Positions 50,801 to 59,710 of a stretch of 64,000 bases of DNA are shown here, piece after piece. Both the position numbers and the translations under genes were made by a program. The notes under the pieces are model-generated. The model was not told the origin of the DNA, did no database searches, and saw nothing but the letters and a program-made list of their open reading frames with translations. Each line of letters starts with the position of its first letter. Position 1 is the first letter of the stretch. Location of the stretch: contig NZ_CP080377.1 of assembly GCF_019443505.1 (NCBI RefSeq), positions 5,084,001 through 5,148,000 on the forward strand, given 5' to 3'. The stretch is from Janthinobacterium sp. PAMC25594 (lineage in GTDB: Bacteria; Pseudomonadota; Gammaproteobacteria; Burkholderiales; Burkholderiaceae_D).

Positions 50801-51525
50801 GCTGGTCCTTCTGCTTGTCGTTGAGCGGTAGGGGGAGAGGGCGGAGTGGCCAGGCGCCGGCGCTCCACGTCGGCCATGGCCAGCGCGTAGTCGGTCATGC
50901 GCGCCAGCCAGGTATCGATGGCGTGCGGCGTTTCCAGCAATTGCGGACGCAAGGTTTGCAGCACCTCGGCGCCCACCATGTGCTGCAGGGCCAGCGAGGC
51001 GATGGAAAACGCCAGCCGGTGCATGTCGTCGCTGTTGTCGGGCGCGCCCAGGTGGCGCGCCAGCACGCGCGTCAGCGCCTCGTGCTCGGGACGGATGTTC
51101 TGGTCGATCTCGCGTGCCCACAGGCCCGTCGGTTCGAGCATTTCGCGGCACCACAGGCGCATGCAGTCGCGCGCGATCTCGCCCTGCTGCATGGGCGCGA
51201 GCAATTGCGCATAAAAGCCTTCCAGGCTTTGGCGCAGGGTGAAATGGGGCTGCTCGTACAGGGCGATATTGTCTTGCGGGTCCGACGATTGCTGCGCGAA
51301 GGCGGCACGGTACAGGCCCGCCTTGTCGCCAAAATAGTAGCGGATGGCGGCCGCGTTGGTGCCGGCCGCCTGCGCCAGTTCGCGCGTGGACGTTTTGGCG
51401 TAGCCCTGCTCGGCAAACAGGCGGATGGCGCTATGCAGCAGCCGCTCGCGCGACTGTTCGCCGTCGGAACGGGGCTTGCGCACGTCGTCGGCAACTGATG
51501 TATGGGAAATGTTTTTTTCAATCAT
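50797..51525 (-). CDS. TetR-family regulator, CecR/DUF1956 type
   Basis: A 242-residue repressor. The N-terminal helix-turn-helix (LLHSAIRLFAEQGYAKTSTRELAQAAGTNAAAIRYYFGDKAGLYRAAF) is followed by a C-terminal ligand domain with the DUF1956 pattern (ARDCMRLWCREMLEPTGLWAREID). Regulators of this type (E. coli CecR/YbiH) sit at the head of efflux operons that they repress until a drug-like ligand binds. It is the first gene of the leftward efflux operon and overlaps the NodT gene by 4 bp. A strong dyad lies about 37 bp upstream of its start. Confidence 0.92.
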   Translation of the reverse strand: MIEKNISHTSVADDVRKPRSDGEQSRERLLHSAIRLFAEQGYAKTSTRELAQAAGTNAAAIRYYFGDKAGLYRAAFAQQSSDPQDNIALYEQPHFTLRQSLEGFYAQLLAPMQQGEIARDCMRLWCREMLEPTGLWAREIDQNIRPEHEALTRVLARHLGAPDNSDDMHRLAFSIASLALQHMVGAEVLQTLRPQLLETPHAIDTWLARMTDYALAMADVERRRLATPPSPPTAQRQAEGPA

Positions 51526-51561
51526 GCCGGAGATTTAAACACATATCTCAAGCGTTTGATA

Positions 51562-51585
51562 TAACTAAATCGATTGATTTAGTTA
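51562..51585. promoter_or_regulatory. Candidate TetR operator (10-4-10 dyad)
   Basis: TAACTAAATC (51562-51571) and GATTTAGTTA (51576-51585) are perfect inverted repeats around 4 bp. On the minus strand TTAACT and TATATC sit at its edges 17 bp apart like a weak -35/-10. A second imperfect dyad (ATATC...GATAT, 51543-51562) touches it. Position and form fit autoregulation by the adjacent TetR-type gene. Confidence 0.65.
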
Positions 51586-51616
51586 AGGAAAAATGAAGAT
51601 AATGTAAAACGCAGGC

Positions 51617-51646
51617 AAAAAAAAGCCCGCGGTTGTATTCGCGGGC
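51617..51646 (-). terminator. Intrinsic terminator, leftward
   Basis: On the minus strand GCCCGCG and CGCGGGC pair around 8 nt and are followed by a run of T (complement of A at 51617-51624). It is 143 bp past the stop of the REC-kinase gene, so that transcript has a long 3' untranslated part. Confidence 0.8.
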
Positions 51647-51788
51647 GTAATCCAATGTTCGGAGAACAAATTGGAGGAGACAGTTCCACTATAGCGCTGA
51701 AAATGGTGCAGTGCAATACCGTAGAACTACGGTATCGATCTGCTTCAGATGGCAAAATATGCAGAATTCATGCTGCGGCGCACTCGAA

Positions 51789-53150
51789 TCAGGGCTTGCT
51801 GCGCAGGGCCAGCGTAAACGTGCTGCCGGAGCCGTAGTCGCTATTGAAGAACAGGGCGCCGCCGATGGCGTTGGCCAGGTTCTGGCACAGGTACAGGCCC
51901 AGTCCCGCGCCTTCCACGTGGCGCGTGGAGGTGGAATCGAGCTGCGAGAAGGCCTGGAACAGCTTGGCCTGGTCTTCTTCCTTGATGCCGGCACCGCTGT
52001 CGGCGATGCTCATTTCCGTCACCAGCGCGCCGTCTTCTTCGCGCTGGGACAGGCTGATGCGCACCGTGCCCTGTTCCGTGAACTTGATGGCGTTGTTGAG
52101 CAGGTTGATGAGGATTTGCGTCAGCGCGCGGCGGTCCGTGTCGATGATGGCGGGCGGCTGGCCCGCATCGCCCAGTGCCATTTCCAGCGTCAGGCCCTTT
52201 TGCTGGGCCAGCGGGCGCAAGGTGTCGGCCACTTCGGCCATCAGCTCCTGGCAGTGCACGGGTTCGATCGACAGGGTCAGCTTGCCCGCCTCGATCTTGG
52301 CCACGTCGAGGATGTCGTTGATCAGCGAGAGCAGATGGCGCGCGCTGGCGCGGATGGTGTTGAGTTGCTTGTCCTGGTCGGACGTCAGGGGGCCGGGCAG
52401 TTTCATCAGCAGTGCGCCGGTAAACCCGATGATGGCGTTCAGCGGCGTGCGCAGTTCATGCGACATATTCGCGATGAAGGCGGACTTCATGCGGCTGGCC
52501 TCGGCCAGCTCCAGGTTTTTCAGGGCGATTTCGCGGTTGATGGTTTCCAGTTCGGCCGCATGGTGCGCCAGGCGCATGTTCAATTCGATCACCTGGCGTT
52601 CACGCGCCTGCAGTTCGCCGTTGACCTGCACCGCCTGCTCATACGTGGAGATCAACAAATCGAGGATTTGCTGGCGTTCCGCGTTGATGAAGTGCTTCTG
52701 GTCGCCCAGGTACAGGGCGATGCCGATTTCCACGTTCTGGTTCTTGCGCAGCTTCTGGTTCATCAGCATGTGGCTGATGCGGTTGAGCAGGTAGTCTTCC
52801 GCATATGGCTTGCGGATGAAATTGTCGGCGCCGCATTCGATGCCGCGGATGATGTCCTTCGGGTCGTTGAGCGAGGTGACGAGGATCACGGGAATGTCGC
52901 GCAGGGTCGGATCGGTCTTGATGGCGCGGCACAGGTCGTAGCCATTCATTTCAGGCATGACGATATCGGACAGCACCAGGTGCGGCTTGCGCTCGCGGAT
53001 GGCGGCCAGGGCCAGCTGGCCATTCGCCGCCACGCGCGCGCTGTAGTGCAGCGACTGGATCAGGCGGCGCAAGCGCTCCGCCTGGGTCGGGCTGTCCTCG
53101 ACGATCAGGATCTCGATTTCGTCAGGCTTGATTTGGTTGTTGGAGTCCAC
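51789..53150 (-). CDS. Soluble REC-histidine kinase hybrid
   Basis: A 453-residue signalling protein with no membrane segment. Residues 12-130 form a receiver domain with acceptor D62 in LVLSDIVMPEMNG and a KPY motif. A helical linker follows (residues about 150-220, with heptad-like stretches). Then comes a HisKA domain with H231 in ANMSHELRTPLNAI and a HATPase domain (NLLNNAIKFTEQG, IADSGAGI, GAGLGLYLC). The receiver-before-kinase order means its activity is set by phosphorylation from another kinase or by partner proteins. No partner regulator gene is adjacent. Confidence 0.93.
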   Translation of the reverse strand: MDSNNQIKPDEIEILIVEDSPTQAERLRRLIQSLHYSARVAANGQLALAAIRERKPHLVLSDIVMPEMNGYDLCRAIKTDPTLRDIPVILVTSLNDPKDIIRGIECGADNFIRKPYAEDYLLNRISHMLMNQKLRKNQNVEIGIALYLGDQKHFINAERQQILDLLISTYEQAVQVNGELQARERQVIELNMRLAHHAAELETINREIALKNLELAEASRMKSAFIANMSHELRTPLNAIIGFTGALLMKLPGPLTSDQDKQLNTIRASARHLLSLINDILDVAKIEAGKLTLSIEPVHCQELMAEVADTLRPLAQQKGLTLEMALGDAGQPPAIIDTDRRALTQILINLLNNAIKFTEQGTVRISLSQREEDGALVTEMSIADSGAGIKEEDQAKLFQAFSQLDSTSTRHVEGAGLGLYLCQNLANAIGGALFFNSDYGSGSTFTLALRSKP

Positions 53151-53292
53151 AGACCTCTCCTAGGATTTCAGTGTGGTGATGCTGGGCGCAATGAGCGCAC
53201 AATATCGACATCGTATGACTATATCGGATTTAGGTCTGCAAAAGTAACTTCCAAGTAACTATTTTGGCCACAGGGAATGCTGTGGCCGCCTG

Positions 53293-54027
53293 TCAGTTTT
53301 CACCCTGGAACTGGCCGGCGCGATACGTCAGCACCAGCGTATCGCGGTGGCCATGTTCGCCGATGGGCTGGATCGGCGTCGATTCGTGGATCACCGCCGC
53401 ATCGTCGAGCAGCAGCAGCGACCATGGCTCGGTCAGGGTAAAGCGCTTGCCGTTGGGACCATTGGCTTCGAAGATGCGCGTCTCGCCGCCCTTGACCTGC
53501 TCGCGTCCGATCAGCAGTACGGCGACGAAATCGACGCCGTCGCGGTGCGCGCCTTCCGGCGTGGGGCGGCCGATGCCATCGGTCGTATCGATGCGGAACT
53601 GGTGCGCCTCGATGAACCACGGCTGGCTGCCCCTGACCTGCGAGCAGGCGTCGCCCAGCGCGCGGATCAGCTGCTGCCATGCCGCCTGCGCGACGATGGC
53701 CGGCTCGACCGGTTCGAACAGGCGGTGCATGCCGCCATGCAGGGCGTTGTATTCCACCGGCTGCCAGTGCGGGCGGTGCGCGGTCTGCGTCAGGCGCGCG
53801 CCATCCTGCACGAAGCACGAGTGGCGCCGGCGGCGATAGCGGCCGCCATCCTTCAGGTAATTGTCCAGCGCCAGGGTATTCCAGCTCGGTTCGAGCGCGC
53901 GCAGTGCGGCCAGCGGGCAGCCGGACAGCGCCGCCACGTCTTGCGGGCGCAGCACGGCATAGCCGTCATCGCGCAAGGCGTCCTTGATGTGGGACGGGTC
54001 GGTAAAGATCGGTGCGGAAGTGCTCAT
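53293..54027 (-). CDS. 2OG-Fe(II) dioxygenase family protein
   Basis: A 244-residue non-heme iron oxygenase. The iron triad is visible: H161-x-D163 in TPEGAHRDGVDFV, with the distal H214 in DDAAVIHESTPI. The 2-oxoglutarate-binding Arg is probably R228 in HRDTLVLTYRAG. The layout (GYAVLRPQDVAAL start, R-R-R-R-H-S-C-F, W-H-Q-P-V-E-Y-N) resembles the family that includes L-isoleucine 4-hydroxylase and the biofilm-linked BsmA proteins. It could hydroxylate a free amino acid or a metabolite. It stands alone between the kinase and TonB receptor genes. Confidence 0.85.
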   Translation of the reverse strand: MSTSAPIFTDPSHIKDALRDDGYAVLRPQDVAALSGCPLAALRALEPSWNTLALDNYLKDGGRYRRRRHSCFVQDGARLTQTAHRPHWQPVEYNALHGGMHRLFEPVEPAIVAQAAWQQLIRALGDACSQVRGSQPWFIEAHQFRIDTTDGIGRPTPEGAHRDGVDFVAVLLIGREQVKGGETRIFEANGPNGKRFTLTEPWSLLLLDDAAVIHESTPIQPIGEHGHRDTLVLTYRAGQFQGEN

Positions 54028-54132
54028 GGCGGTGCGGGCCGGAACGCGGCCTGTCTCAGTTTATCCAGCCTGGCATTCTACGACTTCGCGGCGACTCTTG
54101 TGCTACGTCCGCCAGGAATTATGCTTGTCGAG

Positions 54133-56169
54133 TTAAAAATTCTTTACCAGGGTCAGGCGCAGCGAGCGCGATTCCACCGGATGGAAGTGGATATCGTCGA
54201 CCGGTAGCGCCTCGCCGGGCAGGCGCGAGGCATAGTAGTAATCGATGGCCGAGTCGCGCCGGTTGGCCAGGTTGTAGCCTTCGACCTCCACGCGCAAGGT
54301 CTTGTCGATCTGGTAGGCGATGCGCCCGTTCAAGCCCACGCTGGCCGACGAGCGCACGCTGTTGTCTTCGATCAGCGGGCGCGGGCCGAAGTAGCGCAGG
54401 CGCAAAGAGCCTGACCATGGCCCGCGCGGCGTCACCGTCATGGCCAGCTGGGCTACGCCTTCGATGGCGCCGGGGATAAAGTCGCCCGCCGGATCGCTGC
54501 CGCGCGAGCGCGCCCGCGCATACGCCAGGTCCAGGTCCAGCGACAGCCAGCTGGCCGCCTTGTAGTAGCTGGAAAACTCGATGCCGTAGCGGCGGCTGGG
54601 GCGGCCCGCTTCCGTGGCGCCGGCGTCGCCGATGAACAGCAGTTCGGAATCGAAGTCCAGGCGGTACAGCGACAGCGAGGTTTGCAGGCCGGCGATGGCG
54701 GCGCTGCGCAAGCCCAGTTCCAGCCCCCGCGAGCGCACCAGGGGCGTGACCTTGTCGGCCGCCTCGCCCGTCTTCGGATCGATGGCGATCGTCGTGCCGC
54801 GCGCGTCGTTGCTGTGAAAACCATTGCCAATGTTGAAGTACGCTTCCGTGTCGCGCCACGGCCCCGCGATCACGCTCAGGCTGGGACTGAACAAATGGTC
54901 GCTGGCCTGGCCCGAATTGGCGGCGCGGTCGCTGCGCACGTCGAAGCGGTAGGCGTCCGCGCGCAGGCCGGCCACGGTGCGCAGCCAGCGCGACCAACGC
55001 GTGCTGTTTTCGCCATACACGCCGATGCTCGTTTCGACGATATGGTCTTGCCGCGTGGTCGACAGGATCTGGCGCTGGCGCGTGTTGTACAGGCCATTGT
55101 GGATATTGTCGTTCTGTAGCTGCAGGCCAATGGTGGTGTCGCTGCTGCCGCTGTCCGTGTGACGGTGCCAGGTATGGCTGGCATCGAGGCCTGACGTCAC
55201 GCGCCGGTCGGGCTGGGCGAACTGGTCGCCGTTATCGGGGTCGTCCAGCGCATACGTGAAATTCGAGAACAGGGCCAGGCGGTTGGCGATCACATACGCG
55301 CTGACCCTGGACGACACGTCGTCCGTCGTCTGGCGCCAGGCGCCCGACAGGCTGTAGCGCTGCGCCTTGCCGCCGTCGCTGGCATCGATGGCGTCGAAGC
55401 GGCCCAGGCTACCGTCCTGCACGGCGCGCAGCGGAATCTGGTCGGTGGCGTTCCAGCTGGCGTCGTACGCCATGGCCGTGACGTTGAAGCCGTTGTTGGC
55501 ATAGCCTTGACTGTAGCGCAGCACGCCATTGCGCTTGCGGTAGCGGTCCGGCTGCGTGAACGGGCCATCGTTATGCTGCGCTTCGAGCGCGTACAGCAGG
55601 CTGCCGTCGCCTGCGTCAAACGAATCGGCCAGCAGGGCGCGACGAAAGCCGTTTTGCCCCATGCCCGCGCTGGCGATACCTTGCGTCAGGCGGTTCGCAT
55701 AGACGATGGACGCCGCTCCCGCCGAGGAAAAATCGCCTTGCGCCGCCGCGTACGGCCCCTTTTTGTAATCGAGGCGCATGGCCAGTTCGGGGATCAGGAA
55801 GTTCAGGTCCGTCCAGCCCTGTCCGTGGCCATGGCTGCGCTGGTTGACGGGCATCTCGTCGACGCTGGTGCGCAAGTCCGTGCCGTGGTCGAGGTTGAAG
55901 CCGCGCAGGTAGAACTGGTTGGCCTTGCCCTCGCCGCTATGCTGGCTGACGATCAGCCCCGGCACGGCTTCGAGCAATTCGCCGGGCCGGTAGCTGGTGC
56001 GCGCGTCGAGTTGCTGTTGCGTGACGCTGCCCGCGTTGGCCGAATCGGCCACGCCCAGCTGGTTCAGGCGCGAACCGTCGACCAGCACGCGCTGGAAGAT
56101 GTCGTCGGCATGGACGGCGGCGGGTGAAAACAGGGCGGCGAGGAGCAGGGGAAGAGAGCGTGGCGTCAT
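54133..56169 (-). CDS. TonB-dependent outer membrane receptor
   Basis: A 678-residue outer membrane receptor that takes up a ligand with energy from TonB. The signal peptide MTPRSLPLLLAALFSPAAVHAD is followed by a plug domain (LGVADSANAGSVTQQQLDARTSYRPGELLEAVPGLIVSQHSGEGKANQFYLRGFNLDHGTDL) and a 22-strand-type barrel ending in SLRLTLVKNF, with the terminal Phe for barrel assembly. The segment DEMPVNQRSHGHGQGWTDLNFL is His-rich and lies at the plug exit, which may hint at a metal or metal-chelate ligand. It is the last gene of an operon with a DUF6702 protein and an M1 peptidase. Confidence 0.92.
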   Translation of the reverse strand: MTPRSLPLLLAALFSPAAVHADDIFQRVLVDGSRLNQLGVADSANAGSVTQQQLDARTSYRPGELLEAVPGLIVSQHSGEGKANQFYLRGFNLDHGTDLRTSVDEMPVNQRSHGHGQGWTDLNFLIPELAMRLDYKKGPYAAAQGDFSSAGAASIVYANRLTQGIASAGMGQNGFRRALLADSFDAGDGSLLYALEAQHNDGPFTQPDRYRKRNGVLRYSQGYANNGFNVTAMAYDASWNATDQIPLRAVQDGSLGRFDAIDASDGGKAQRYSLSGAWRQTTDDVSSRVSAYVIANRLALFSNFTYALDDPDNGDQFAQPDRRVTSGLDASHTWHRHTDSGSSDTTIGLQLQNDNIHNGLYNTRQRQILSTTRQDHIVETSIGVYGENSTRWSRWLRTVAGLRADAYRFDVRSDRAANSGQASDHLFSPSLSVIAGPWRDTEAYFNIGNGFHSNDARGTTIAIDPKTGEAADKVTPLVRSRGLELGLRSAAIAGLQTSLSLYRLDFDSELLFIGDAGATEAGRPSRRYGIEFSSYYKAASWLSLDLDLAYARARSRGSDPAGDFIPGAIEGVAQLAMTVTPRGPWSGSLRLRYFGPRPLIEDNSVRSSASVGLNGRIAYQIDKTLRVEVEGYNLANRRDSAIDYYYASRLPGEALPVDDIHFHPVESRSLRLTLVKNF

Positions 56170-56183
56170 GGGTGTACTGGGGC

Positions 56184-56672
56184 TTAGCGGATCGGCAATT
56201 CCGTGTTCTGGCGGTCGAAAATCAGCGTCTGGATGCTGCCGCTGTCCTGCACGTTGAGGGTATTGCGCTGGCTGGGCAGGAAGTCGATCAGCAACTGGTT
56301 ATGGATGCGCGTGGCGGGCGCCAGGCGCGTGCGTTCGATCTCCTGGAAGATCACCACATTGTCGGCATTGACCTTCATGCCGACCCAGTTCAGGCGCAAG
56401 CGCTTGCCGTCCGGCGCCACGAGGTAAAACTGTTTTTCGACATAGCGGCGCAGGGCCGCTTCGCTGTCTTCCTGGCCCAGGTCGAAGCGGCGCTGGTACA
56501 GGTTTGTCAGCAGCGCCTCGACGTCGTGGCCCGTGTAGGTGTGCACCACTTCCGTGCTGCCGCTGGCAGCGTTGTAGCTGATGTCGGCGATCCCCATGTG
56601 GAAGTTATGGGCGCCGGCCGCCATGCTGGCGCAGGCCAGCACGGCGCAAGCGAGGAGGCGCCAGCGCTTCAC
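56184..56672 (-). CDS. DUF6702 family secreted protein
   Basis: A 162-residue secreted protein with signal peptide MKRWRLLACAVLACASMAAGA. The mature protein begins HNFHMGIADISYN, with two His near the N terminus that are typical of DUF6702, then EVVHTYTGHDVEALLTNLY and VRRYVEKQFYLVAPDGKRLRLNWVGMKV. The family has no known biochemical role. It overlaps the M1 peptidase stop by 4 bp (ATGA), and its stop is 14 bp from the TonB receptor start, so the three genes are tightly coupled. Confidence 0.83.
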   Translation of the reverse strand: MKRWRLLACAVLACASMAAGAHNFHMGIADISYNAASGSTEVVHTYTGHDVEALLTNLYQRRFDLGQEDSEAALRRYVEKQFYLVAPDGKRLRLNWVGMKVNADNVVIFQEIERTRLAPATRIHNQLLIDFLPSQRNTLNVQDSGSIQTLIFDRQNTELPIR

Positions 56673-59038
56673 GCCTCGTCGCCTTTGGTCGCGCCGCTGC
56701 CTTTCAACGGCGTATGAAAGTCGCGCATCAGGTTATCCTTGGGCGATTTTTCGCTCTTGAACAGTTCCAGGCGCGATGGCGTGATCTTTCTCGGCCAGCT
56801 ATTGTTGCTGGTGTCGATGTCGGCCGTTTCCCAGTACGGGTCCTGCACCAGGCCCACCATCGGTTCATCCGTGATGACGACCTTGGTGATCTTTTTTGGC
56901 GAGTAGCGCCACACTTCGGCCGGCACGCGCTCCACGTACTTTTTTCCGCTTTTCAGTTCGATCTCGAGGATCAGGGGCATGACCATGCCGCCCACGTTCG
57001 ACAGGTCGACCAGGTACAGGTGCTTGCCCTGTTTCAGCAGGTCCTTTTCCCACGGCTCCAGGCTGGCCAGCGCTTCGGCGTAGGCGTTGCGGTCCTTGTT
57101 GGTCACCGTGAAATCGTCGTGCTGGTTGTAGAAATCCTTCAGCTCCGGGTGCGCATCGACGCGGCGCGGCATGCCCTTGTTGGCGCGGCTCGTCACCGAT
57201 TCCGGCTGGGCGGCCTTTTGCGCCTTTTTCCAGGCTTTTTCCGTGGCGGGATCTTTTGAGCTCACGCCGTATTCGCTGATGCCATCGATGCTGATGTCGA
57301 CCGGATCGGTGGTATAAAACCAGCCGCGCCAGAACCAGTCGAGGTCCGTGCCGGAGGCGTCTTCCATGGTGCGGAAAAAGTCGGCCGGCGTGGGACGCTT
57401 GAATTTCCAGCGCTGCGCATATTCCTTGAACGCGTAGTCGAACAGTTCGCGTCCGAGGATGGTTTCGCGCAGGATGTTCAGGCCCGCCGCCGGCTTGGCG
57501 TAGGCGTTGTTGCCGAACTGTAGCAGGGACTCGGAATTGGTCATGATGGGCACCTGGTCGCGGCTACGCATGTAGTCGACGATCTCGCGCGGTTCGCCGC
57601 GCGAGGCAGGGTAGTCTTCTTCCCAGGCCTGCTGCGCCAGGTATTGCACGAAGGTGTTGAGGCCTTCATCCATCCACGTCCACTGGCGCTCGTCCGAGTT
57701 GATGATCATCGGGTAGTAGTTGTGGCCCACTTCGTGGATGATCACGCCGATCAAGCCATACTTGGTGCGCTTCGAATACGTGAGCTCGCCCGTTTTCTTG
57801 TCTTTCACGGGACGCGGGCCATTGAACGAGATCATCGGATACTCCATGCCGCCCACGGGGCCGTTGACGGAAATGGCTGTCGGATACGGGTAGGCTATGC
57901 TGTACTTGTTGTACTGTTCTATCGTGTGCACGATGGCTTGCGTGCTGTATTTCTCCCATAGCGGATTGCCCTCTTTCGGATAGTAGGACATGGCCATCAC
58001 ATCGCTGCCGCCCTTCTTGTAGCCCTGCGCATCCCAGATGAACTTGCGGCTCGATGCCCAGGCGAAGTCGCGCACGTTGGCCGCCTTGAAATGCCAGGTC
58101 TTTTGCGCGCGGCTCACCGTTTTTTCGGCCGCTTCCGCCTCTTTCTGCGTGACGATGACGACGGGCTTGTCGCTGCCGCGGGCCTTCTCCAGGCGCTCGC
58201 GCTGCGCGGCGGACAGCACCTCCTGCGGATTTTGCAGCGCGCCCGTGGCGGCGACGATATGGTCGGCGGGAACCGTCAACTGCACGTCGTAGTCGCCAAA
58301 CTCCAGCGTGAATTCGCCCGAGCCCAGGAACTGCTTGTGCTGCCAGCCGGCCGCGTCGTAGTAGGCCGCCATGCGGGGAAACCACTGCGCCACTTCGAAC
58401 AGGGCGTTCTTGTCGTCGAAGACTTCATAGCCTGCGCGCCCGCCCAGCACCTTCTGTTCGTTGATGCGGTAATCCCAGTCGATCTGGAAGACGAAATCCT
58501 GGCCCGGCTTCAGGGGCTGCGGCAGGTCGACGCGCATCATGGTGCGGTTCACTACGTATTTCAGCGGCTGGCCGTCCGCGCCTTTCAAGGCGCGGATATG
58601 GAAGCCGCCCTGGAAGTCGCCGCGCGCCAGCATGCCGCGCAAGCCTTCGAATTTCATGGTCTCGTCGCCCGCCGTTTTGGCCCACGCCTGGCGCGACGGC
58701 GCCGTGGTCATGCGGCGCGCGTCGGAATCGGGTTTGTAGATATTCTGGTCCAGTTGCAGCCACAGGTAGCCGAGGGTGTCGGGCGACTGGTTGTGGTAGG
58801 TGATGCTGCCGCTGCCGGCGATCTCGCGTTTGGCTTCATCCAGGGTGGCGCGGATGGTGTAATCGGCACGTTGCTGCCAGTAGGCGTGGCCCGGCGCGCC
58901 GGAGGCGGTGCGGTAGGTATTCGGGGTGGGCAGCACTTCGTCGAGCTGGCGGAACTTGTCGTCGAATGGTTCGGCGGCGAACGCCGACACGGTAAAACAT
59001 AGAGCCAACGAGGCTACGGAGCCGAAAGGTATGCGCAT
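56669..59038 (-). CDS. Secreted M1-family metallopeptidase
   Basis: A 789-residue exported zinc peptidase. Signal peptide MRIPFGSVASLALCFTVSAFAAEPF gives the ATG at 59038; an in-frame upstream ATG would hide it. The zinc motif HEVGHNYYPMI starts at about residue 435, with the third-ligand Glu in WMDEGLNTF. An M1 N-terminal beta domain comes first. The GAMEN-like exopeptidase loop reads GGMEYPMISF. It is therefore a periplasmic or surface peptidase, distinct from the cytosolic PepN in this window. It leads an operon with the DUF6702 protein and a TonB receptor. Confidence 0.9.
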   Translation of the reverse strand: MRIPFGSVASLALCFTVSAFAAEPFDDKFRQLDEVLPTPNTYRTASGAPGHAYWQQRADYTIRATLDEAKREIAGSGSITYHNQSPDTLGYLWLQLDQNIYKPDSDARRMTTAPSRQAWAKTAGDETMKFEGLRGMLARGDFQGGFHIRALKGADGQPLKYVVNRTMMRVDLPQPLKPGQDFVFQIDWDYRINEQKVLGGRAGYEVFDDKNALFEVAQWFPRMAAYYDAAGWQHKQFLGSGEFTLEFGDYDVQLTVPADHIVAATGALQNPQEVLSAAQRERLEKARGSDKPVVIVTQKEAEAAEKTVSRAQKTWHFKAANVRDFAWASSRKFIWDAQGYKKGGSDVMAMSYYPKEGNPLWEKYSTQAIVHTIEQYNKYSIAYPYPTAISVNGPVGGMEYPMISFNGPRPVKDKKTGELTYSKRTKYGLIGVIIHEVGHNYYPMIINSDERQWTWMDEGLNTFVQYLAQQAWEEDYPASRGEPREIVDYMRSRDQVPIMTNSESLLQFGNNAYAKPAAGLNILRETILGRELFDYAFKEYAQRWKFKRPTPADFFRTMEDASGTDLDWFWRGWFYTTDPVDISIDGISEYGVSSKDPATEKAWKKAQKAAQPESVTSRANKGMPRRVDAHPELKDFYNQHDDFTVTNKDRNAYAEALASLEPWEKDLLKQGKHLYLVDLSNVGGMVMPLILEIELKSGKKYVERVPAEVWRYSPKKITKVVITDEPMVGLVQDPYWETADIDTSNNSWPRKITPSRLELFKSEKSPKDNLMRDFHTPLKGSGATKGDEA

Positions 59039-59203
59039 GGTCACCCTGGTGTTGTTGTAAGGAAATAGTGGCAACTATTCTATACGCAGGGTGTGGCCAT
59101 CCTTGTATCGATTTGTAATAAAGAAAGGCGGATTGTGCGCCAGCTTTTGCCTGGCGCCGTCCGGGTGATGCTTTACCTGATTTTGCTCGGAAAAGCGGCG
59201 CTT

Positions 59204-59665
59204 TTACTCACTTTTCATCAGGCTGTCGCGCAACTGGTTCAGTTGTTGTTTCATGTCCACAACCTGCTCCACGCTGCAATGGCTGGCCGTCAGGATGGCT
59301 TCGGGCAGCAGGGCCGCCTCGTGGCGCAGCTGGTCGCCTTGCTCCGTGAGCGAAATGATGACCTGGCGCTCGTCGCTGGCGGCGCGCGTGCGCGTCAACA
59401 GGCCCGCTTGCTCCATGCGCTTGAGCAGGGGCGTCAGGGTGGCCGAGTCGAGGAACAGGCGCTCGCCCACTTCCGACACCGTCAAGCCGTCGCGCTCCCA
59501 CAGCACCATCATCACCAGATATTGCGAGTACGTGAGTCCGAGCTTGCGCAGCAGCTTGCGGTACAGCTTGTTCATGGCGAGTGAGGTCGAGTACAGCGCA
59601 AAGCACAGCTGGCTGTCCAGGCGCGGCACCTGGTGCAGCGGGTTGGGAGAAGTGGTGGTATCCAT
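59204..59665 (-). CDS. MarR-family regulator, OhrR-like with two cysteines
   Basis: A 153-residue MarR-type regulator. The N-terminal pattern [24 protein letters not shown] matches OhrR, in which the Cys (here C21) is oxidised by organic hydroperoxides. A second Cys at 130 ([11 protein letters not shown]) matches the 2-Cys class, as in Xanthomonas OhrR. The winged helix is [31 protein letters not shown]. The ATG at 59665 is preferred over an upstream GTG. The usual partner, an ohr peroxidase gene, is not next to it. Neighbours are the M1 peptidase operon downstream and an epimerase gene upstream. Confidence 0.88.
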   Translation of the reverse strand: MDTTTSPNPLHQVPRLDSQLCFALYSTSLAMNKLYRKLLRKLGLTYSQYLVMMVLWERDGLTVSEVGERLFLDSATLTPLLKRMEQAGLLTRTRAASDERQVIISLTEQGDQLRHEAALLPEAILTASHCSVEQVVDMKQQLNQLRDSLMKSE

Positions 59666-59710
59666 TGGCACAGTATATATAGCGCACTACCTAATTGCAA
59701 TGCGCGGCGC

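Noticed and set aside
46924..50824. Long plus-strand open frames (853 and 772 codons) over the RND operon
   Set aside because: They run opposite to well-supported pump genes and cross their boundaries, with no recognisable domains.
59137..59157. Hairpin GCGCCAG / CTGGCGC as a terminator of the OhrR-like gene
   Set aside because: Short stem with no T tract on either side; too weak to call.
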